DNA of 64,000 nt from Triglochin maritima. Lineage: Eukaryota > Streptophyta > Magnoliopsida > Alismatales > Juncaginaceae. Position 1 is the first letter of the stretch. Every line of letters begins with the position of its first letter. The stretch lies in NCBI GenBank assembly GCA_963682175.1, contig OY821775.1, positions 12,558,501 to 12,622,500 of the forward strand, read 5' to 3'. The position numbers and the translations under genes are program-made. Below the pieces are notes generated by a model. It did no database searches. It worked only from the letters and a program-made list of their open reading frames with translations, and was not told where the DNA came from. This document shows, piece after piece, positions 56,292-64,000 of this stretch.

Positions 56292-59166
56292 TGATCAGTG
56301 TTGGGATTTATTCAAGCTTGGATTAACATTATCAATATGACAACATTTAATATAGGACTCCACGGAAATAAAGAATGTCAAATAGATCTGTGATATATAT
56401 AGATGCTGTTAGTTGTCCTTTGGTTGCGATTCGCCCACTTACAAGTTACAGCCCGTGTAAGGTAGATAAGAAAGCAAGGAAGCAACTCACATTCATCCAA
56501 CTAATATCATAATAAAATAGTACAATAATTAGGATTTTGTTTACCGACGGATATTATAATAAAGATGCCATTCTTGTTATTTTTTTGATAATACAACACG
56601 AAGAATTTTTTTCTTTTTGAAGTAATAGGTTGATTTGCATTAACGTAAATATTGTTTGGGATTATGAAGCTCCAATCCCTACAAGCCAAATTTTGGATCT
56701 ACGTACAAGATCCATTAATAACGAAGTTCATAAAGTTGTAATTTATTAATTCCAAGTACATGAATTTGGTTCTACAAGATACCCTTAATTGCCTGCCTGC
56801 TCGCAGTTGGTGGCATCATACTTTGCGCTAGCTTGAGGGCGGGTAAGCTACTCTTGCACGTTTAAGGCTTCCCTCTTGCTCAAGATCTTCTCCGGACCTC
56901 TTGAGATTAATTTCCTCCCCAAAAAATAGCCAAGTCAAATGCTGAATTAATAATAATATGTCATCTATAGAAGAATTATTAAGAATCCTATACATTTCTC
57001 TCAATCCAGACGTGGGGATGACGAAGAGATAAGGTGCATGCGCATTTATTTTTATAAAAGCAAGTGATGCACATTTATTGCGACGGTGATGTTGTTGTAA
57101 CATGTTCATGTGGGAACCATTGGGTTGAGTTACTTCAGTAAAATGATTCTTTATGTACGTACGGCTTCTTACTTTTAAAAAAGGTCCGTTTGAGCGTTGT
57201 GTTTCAATTTTCTTTCATTAGATTTTTCTATAATTTTTTTTTGGCGTATACACCTTTTATTTCGGTTTTATATTTTATATGTCTAGATTACTACGATGTC
57301 AACGTACTTCAAAGTATATACTGATAAATTACATATAATTTGAATCTACATTTTGTTTCTCCTGCCATAATGAAACCGTCTTTCCTCTAGGAGAGGACAC
57401 GCTTCACAAAAGGAGGAAAGACAGGGATAATTATGCAATAAATAAACTCACTCGATGTAGAGGAGAATAACCATGAATTAATATGTAGGACAATTATGCA
57501 ATAAATAAACCCACTCGTTGAGAGTATTCTGATAGTGGTGGTCGACGAGTCTCGCCGACCGGGGCGGCAGCGTGGAGAATGAGAACGACCGGTTGTGATG
57601 AGCGTGTGAAAAATAGTGTTTTGTAGGTTAGGGTTTTGAGAGATTTGCACTATGAGGTTTGAGTTAAAAAAATGGATGTTGTTTAAATACAAGTTCCAAC
57701 GTTGTCACCGGGTACGAATGTCGATACAAGTATAAGCCGGGTGGGGAGGATTTTTGCCCCGCCTAATATTTGAGAACAAATTGCACATACATATTTCACC
57801 ATATCATCAATGGTGAAGTATATATCTATGTGAGCATGTCTATGCGAACTCACGATATATCTCGTATATGCTTTAGCTATAACATATATGTAGGTTGCGC
57901 CCTCGCGTATCTCTCAATTTAAGAGATCTTTAATGTGAAACATATTTGTAGATTACTAATCAAGAGGAGCAAATCTTTAACAATCATATCCGAAGGATGA
58001 CTATCACCCAAAAATAAAGCCCAAAAAGCACGTAGTGTGTTTCTTTTTCTTTTTCTAATTTTTCATCCCACGGGATTTTTATTGGTTAAAAGTTTCAACA
58101 AGTCAATTTGTGCAATGTTCAGTGACGTGCTCTTTTTTCCTTTAGTTAATTTTTCTTATTGGGTTTTATAACGAGATTTTAACGAGACGCAATATGATCC
58201 TAAGGAGTTTTGTAATATGTGTCGAAATGAGAGTAGTATTATACAGTTTGTACTTCATTTTTCTTCACCAAGTTTTTTCTCATTAGGTTTTGTTGGTAGA
58301 GTTTTAACGAGACAGATTCAAAACATATATTGCACGGTGATCATACAAAGGGAGTTTTATGGATCAATATTTTTTTGTGGATGATTCACCTTTTCTAATT
58401 TTTTATCATCGATTAGATTGTAATTGCTTATCAATGTACTCCCCAATATTGTAACTTCTTTCCTTTCTTCATTGTCTCCTTAGTTCATAAAAGGAGCCTA
58501 ATGTGATGTAATAGTTCCATAATAATGGAAAGTTGTTCTCCCTTGTACTTTTGTTTTGCGTTTTGGAGATCGAAAACCCTAGTTCGTAACAAAAACTTAA
58601 TTTTGTTGCAATGAAACCTGTTCTTGACTACTGTGGTGATACATAATTACATATAACGCTTTCCGTTTCGAAGACAAACATTAAGAATCAGTGATCTCTG
58701 GCAGACGTGCTAGTTAACTGTTCAAAAGGTACTCGGCCACAAACTATTTATATACATAGAATAAAACAAGAAGCATAACTTTGATTTATCTGTCTTTGTT
58801 GATCAAAATACTCCAAAAGGTGTTGCAAAATGAAAGTAAAATGGATGATTGATGTGTTTTAAAGTTGAAATATCACCCTGAATTTGAAATAAAGTTCAGA
58901 AATAACCCAAACTAAAACAATTCTCGAAATTCATCAAAAGTCCCTTTCATATTAACCACATCATTAAACTTAATATCTGCTTAACAATTCCATCTTAGTT
59001 TCAAAAGCAACATAAAAATAATATAAATTACATTGATGACGAAATAATAGGCCTTCGAAGATATATTTACATCTTTATAATTAAATAAAATATAATCATA
59101 TAAACATAGATTTACATCAGAAGCTTCATCAAACAGCTAAGGGAGACGTTAACATCGAACCACAAA
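56292..59166. other. Spacer between solo LTR and NTPase gene
   Basis: AT-rich. A direct repeat of about 27 bp (aattatgcaataaataaac) occurs at about 57430 and 57493. Open frames (56828-57109, 57387-57692) have no recognised domain. Confidence 0.5.
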
Positions 59167-60646
59167 CTAGTCCGGGAGGAATGGTAGCCTAACCGTGCCA
59201 CTGGCAGAGTTATCTGAGCAGTTATCGATGTCATCGTGATGTCCATAAAAATTAGCATCCTGTCTTTTAGAATGTCCATCCTCTATGGTACTATGAACTG
59301 GAAGGATACGTAGAAAATCACCGAGCTCATTGCTAGCTCTCACTGCTTTCAGATTATACTTGGCGATCAGATCGAATTGAGCTGAAAGCACATGGGAAGG
59401 TCTAGGGAGCAAGTCCGCAGGCTCTCCTCTTGGAATAACAGCTTGCTCGATGGCCAACCTCGCTTCCTGTTCAATTGAAGGATTCTGAATTATAGTGTCT
59501 AGGCACAGTAAACATCACTAATCAAGCATGCTTTTGCACCTGGAACATAATAACTGCCACAAATTGGTTTAGTGGTGGTAATTTTGGAGTTTGACGACCA
59601 AATTAATTCCTACATTTCTAAGATCCAAACCTTATCATTTAAATCTTTCCAAAATCATATACTTGGCAATCAATTCCAAAACATTCAAGATAGAAACGTA
59701 TTTTCTTGCAGTTTACAAAGGTATATATGGATTTCATAATTACATAAATTGAGAGTCTAGGAACAGTCAAAATTCAAACAGATTCACCCTTGCCACATTA
59801 TGAGAAAGTTCATTGCCCCATTTCCAAAAATCAGATAAGAAGCCCATTTAACTGATTTTTGTGATTTTACAACTACCGTGCATCTTATCTATGTACCCAA
59901 TCCTAACAAACTATGAATCTCTGATAACACAAAATAATAATAGAATTGTAGAAAAGAAAGATTTTCAAGTAAAGGATCACATAATTTACTTCACCTCTAA
60001 TGCATCAAGTTTTTCGGATGGCATTATCTCATCCAATTTAAGTTCCTCATCTCCATCATTCTCTTCTTTAATAAGTGTACGTATGCCCTTTGCAATCTCC
60101 TCTGATGAGCTCGTCTAAGAAATTGACACAAACTTGATTACAAGAATGATTTGGATAATTATAAAATGAAGGATAGAAATGTGATTACCTTTGTCACATA
60201 GATGGGCAACCTGGTTGATTTTGCAGCAGCATGAATTTGAGGATTTTTCTTCAGTTTGGAATGCAAGGCAAGAAAGGCATCTGACTCACTTATGTTGTCA
60301 CTTAAGTAAACTATTTCATTCATCCTCATCTGCTTGATTGCTTGCATCACTTTTGTCTCCGGAATCTAGAAAATCATTTACTTTGTAAGTCTAATCCACT
60401 CTTAATGCAATTACTTAAAAAAATATGCACATACATCAAGAAATGCAAATCAAAACTGGATGGCAATGATTATGTAGTCTCTTGTTTGACCTGACCATAT
60501 GTGAATGAGAGTAAAATCTCATTCAGTAGTAGAAATAATAGCAAGTGAGAAGGCAAGAGGAAAATACATATTTTGATCTGGTATGGCCTTTCATTAGGAT
60601 TATCAACAATTAGAAACACCCACTAAGGGTTACAACAAAAAAAAAA

Positions 60647-60691
<45 letters not shown>

Positions 60692-63600
60692 ATATCAGTC
60701 CAAGCAAACCAAAAGCAGCAGACAAAACAGAATGATGTGGATCATAGCATGGTTTACTTTATTTTCAATAGTAATTATCAACTTTCAAAATAAAAATAGA
60801 AGCACCAAAAATTACATAATAAGAGAAATATAGATATATTGCATCCGTTATTGTCAACTAAAGTTCTGTAGTCATTATCCTATCCAGAAATAATCATGTC
60901 TATAGCGTTCCTAACAACGGAAACATCTAGCTCTTAATGGAGAAGCTTCGTTAAGCATGTGTTGACAAATGTTAGCCACGATCATTAGCATTAAGTAAAT
61001 CTTCCAGTAATGCATGCATCTTTAGGCCTTGTGACTAAAATACTAGCATTGCCATAGCTTTGATACATGTAATGGCTACTACAATATTTTATTCTCATAC
61101 TCATACTCTAGATTTATGGAGGTCGGATGACCAGATCTGTCAGACGCAAGATCTACACGGATCAAAGATTATGGGTGCCAAACAATCTCTTAGGATTCAG
61201 GTATAAAAGACAGCCACAGTTTTGACATTGAAATAATAAGTTGGTGCGAAAGTAAGATTGCAAACTACTACAGGCAACTTTCAAAATAAACCTTGACCTG
61301 AGAGAAGGAATGGTTGCAGGCCTTGAAGAAACTATGTGTGCACACCTTAAATACCTTTCTTAGCACATTTAGCATTTGTCACCAACGAAATCAATGAGGA
61401 TCTTCGGTTCAATAAACTAACCCCATAAACATAAAGCCGAAGACAAATCTGATTTCCATTTGAATAAGGTGTTGGTGTTTCTGCATACACACTGCTGCTT
61501 CGGATGACCTCATTGTCCCTCTGAAAAATATCTTCTAATTTAAGCTTGCTTTGTTGGTAAGAAGCAACATCAGTTCTATTTTCACTTGGCAAAGTCACCA
61601 TTTCACTTGTAAACCCATCAGAGTGCATTTTGCAGATTTTAACTTTTGGAGATCGACCTGCATTGCATCAGAAAATGGCAACGTGTGATTGCCATGACAA
61701 GAACTAGGTAAATAAACAGTAACTTTCGTTCAGAAAATCTTGCTGAATACTACTTGAGGCATGAAATAACCTGAGAGGAGAGCATCCACTGTGGCCTCTA
61801 AACTATGATGAACTCGCAACTCGGTTTTAGAAATAATCTCCACACCACAAGTAAATGTAGAAGGCCCTTTTCTCTCTAAGATTGTCTTTTGAACACCCCT
61901 CCTGCTTGCTTCTTCATCACCCAAGGTAACGCTCTAGATGCATTTGTTGAGGTAAGTACTGACGTTATTATAACCACTCTAACTCATAAGGCAGCTAGGT
62001 ATTGCCTGAATTGACTAATGCAATCAGGAATCATTAAGTCAAATGGCAGGTCAAATATAATCCTGCGTGATGTTTCTTACTGAGAAAGCAAAAGTTAACA
62101 GTCCTTACTTCCAGTTATCAACAAATCATAACATTGGCATTGATTTATCAAGTCATGTGCCTCGAGAAAAGGGAATCATTGAAAAATATGTACCTGTATG
62201 CCTCCCACAAGCATCTCCAAGGAAGGGTTCATTATCAAATTCTCAAATGTTACTCCATGAGCAGTGGCAACCAGCTGTATACCCCTCTGTGCAATTGTGC
62301 TAGCAGCCATTGCTTCAAGTTTAGTGCCAATTTCATCAATTATAATAGCCTGCGGCATATGGTTTTCTACAGCTTCTATCAATACCTGGATTGGACGAGT
62401 AAAGTGGGTGAATAAGCCGCAAAGGTGCTAAAAACCCATCAGAAGGAGACTCGATTCAACACCCACTCCCTAATTTCAGTCCGTTGAAGTATAGACTATA
62501 GATGTACAAAGACTTTGACCATAACCGTTAGCTAAACAAACTAGTGGGTTGCCAATGCCAAATCATATGATCATATATCTGTAATGGAGCTTGGTTTGAA
62601 GGGAAAGGTGATGAGGGATGAATTTTTTTATAAAGGAATCAATCCTATCAAGGACAGTAGCTGGGAAAAAACAGTACCTATGCTTCAAAATAATAAAGTC
62701 AATTTTTAATCAAATTTTAACACATTTCAATTAGACAAAATGGAATAAATGATATAGCTTGAGCTGTGATTATTGTAAAATAATACTTATTAACGAATAG
62801 AGGACTATAAAGTTATTGGCTTTTATCAACATTTTAGGCTTCCTGGTTACTCTAGTATTAAAAAAATGGTAAGATCAGAAAGCCAAAGGAAATGGAATTC
62901 ACATTAAGAAAATTCATACACAGAAAAAAATTATCCATCTTCATTAAAAATAGGAAATAATGATTACACACAAAATGTTGGGCAACACACCCTTGATCAG
63001 CAAAAAATTACGAGAGGAGTTCGATTTCACACAAATTAAAATAAAAAAATTGACCTTATGCTGCATGTCCAAATTTGGGACTTGCATCCTGCGGGCATTT
63101 CCTATCCCTGGATGAGGAATATCACCATCCCCACCAATCTCATTTGAGGTGTCAACAATCATCACTCGCTTCTGGTAATCATCTGAAAGCGTTCTAGAAA
63201 TCTCCCTAACAACAATGTATTGAGGTTATTCACTTTTCCTAGGAAGACAAGCTACAAGTGAACAAGTAATTGCACCTGATTATCACTTCGAGATCATCAT
63301 ACAAACACCGTCCATTTCCAGACATTAGAGTAGAAAAGAGAGTTGGATCAAGCTGAGGGACAAATCCTAAAGTAATATTGTACTTTGTTTAAAAGCAGTT
63401 TGGATTGCATGGTAAAACACTCATTGCAGTTCACTGTTGCATGGTTTTGTTTTCGTTTTTTCTTATTGGTCACTGCTGCATGGTATTACAATTGCTTGTA
63501 GTTGCCGACCTAAACTATATAGGAACACGTGATGTTTTATTCCTACTCCTCTAAAGCCCTTTGCAGCTCAAAATGTTACATGCTAAGTGCTTTAACCTCT

Positions 63601-64000
63601 AAATACAACTGCCAAGTAACTAGCGTCACAAGTTCATGAAGCCAATAAACTAAGTTTAACGACTGCTATTAATCAACTATCAAATATCAACTTTCTAAAG
63701 TGGTTTGTATTTTTTTCAGAAACCAAAATAAGACCAGATTTTTATGATTTTATCTTTGAAATAAATCACAATAATAGTCCATAGGATTGAAAGTTTGCAA
63801 CAGCGCTCATCTCCTTAGAAATTACAGTTAATTGAATAATCTAATTACTACTTTTCTCAACAATGTCATCAATAATTAAGCACTTTGATTACCTTATGAT
63901 TGTTGTCTTCCCTACACCGGGTGGCCCAATGAGCAACAATGACGCACCAGCTTGAACCAAATCCCTTAACGAATCAGCACTTCCAGTAATTGCCCGTCCA
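59167..64000 (-). CDS. P-loop NTPase, ycf45/SPD1-like (5' end outside window)
   Basis: Exons on the minus strand: 64000(partial)-63893, 63205-63055, 62385-62194, 61933-61771, 61657-61422, 60365-60189, 60114-59995 and 59466-59167, with GT-AG sites and consistent phases. The first visible exon has [20 protein letters not shown] and Walker [10 protein letters not shown]. Exon 2 has Walker B with the signature [20 protein letters not shown] and ARRMQVP. Then follow [20 protein letters not shown] and ATAHG (sensor-like), SVTLGDEEA, and an [14 protein letters not shown] segment. The C-terminal half ([10 protein letters not shown] to LPFLPD) matches the plant-specific extension. In Arabidopsis the family includes At1g73170, At1g33290 and SPD1, the last needed for plastid development in seedlings; it is related to the algal plastid ORF ycf45 and to bacterial stage III sporulation ATPases. 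A plastid role here is inference, as the transit peptide would lie outside the window. All Walker residues are intact. Confidence 0.92.
60647..60689. repeat. Run of 43 G after 10 A in an NTPase intron
   Basis: Ten A (60637-60646) directly followed by 43 G. It lies in the intron between 60366 and 61421, away from splice sites. It could form G-quadruplex on the plus strand (C-run in the transcript). Length may be an assembly or sequencing artefact. Confidence 0.9.

Noticed and set aside
56828..57109. Open frame of 93 codons on the minus strand
   Set aside because: No recognised domain, no splice context, no homologue recognised; left as spacer.

Overview
This window is nuclear DNA of a flowering plant, most likely a eudicot: split genes with GT-AG introns, AT-rich spacers, Ty1/copia and Ty3/gypsy LTR retrotransposons with the plant-type PBS sequences, a LINE, SINE-like and MITE repeats. 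The species cannot be named from the sequence. There are no prokaryotic signatures.

Positions 1-20112 are a five-deep stack of retroelements. A Tekay/Del-like LTR (19195-20112, minus) was hit by a gypsy element carrying gag (15470-19194, minus). That element was hit by a Sirevirus-type copia element (copia-1, up to 15469, minus, running off the left edge). The copia-1 gag was split by a 12.2-kb non-autonomous gypsy element (1187-13388, minus, TSD TCTTC), whose left LTR was then split by a 7.3-kb non-autonomous gypsy element (2010-9340, plus, TSD GATCG). After about 2 kb of spacer, a decayed Tnt1-like copia element (22176-24761) is interrupted by a second gag-only Sirevirus-type element (copia-2, 24762-30037, TSD AATAT) whose two LTRs look identical.

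From 30 kb on the window is gene-bearing. Small DNA transposons with clear target duplications lie at 31401-31655 (hAT-type), 33098-33831 (Mutator-type foldback, nested in an older hAT-like element at 32862-34202) and 49940-50390 (hAT-type, in an intron). Three host genes lie on the minus strand: a complete five-exon GDSL esterase/lipase (36071-39288), a CPRD49-type SGNH esterase (48560-53366) that seems to have lost part of an exon, and the 3' two-thirds of a plastid-type ycf45/SPD1-like P-loop NTPase (59167 to beyond 64000). Between them are a copia pol relic (41612-44711), an RTE-like LINE relic (44712 to about 47035), SINE-like copies near 47.7 kb, and a 2.1-kb solo LTR (54171-56291, TSD TGATC).

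The most unusual pattern is not a gene. Otherwise unrelated LTRs carry short, perfect, GC-rich palindromes in closely spaced pairs. In most families they lie just upstream of the LTR TATA box, and in the two non-autonomous gypsy elements the same element-specific palindrome recurs in the leader just after the PBS. The palindrome CGGTCGACCG is shared by copia and gypsy-type LTRs.
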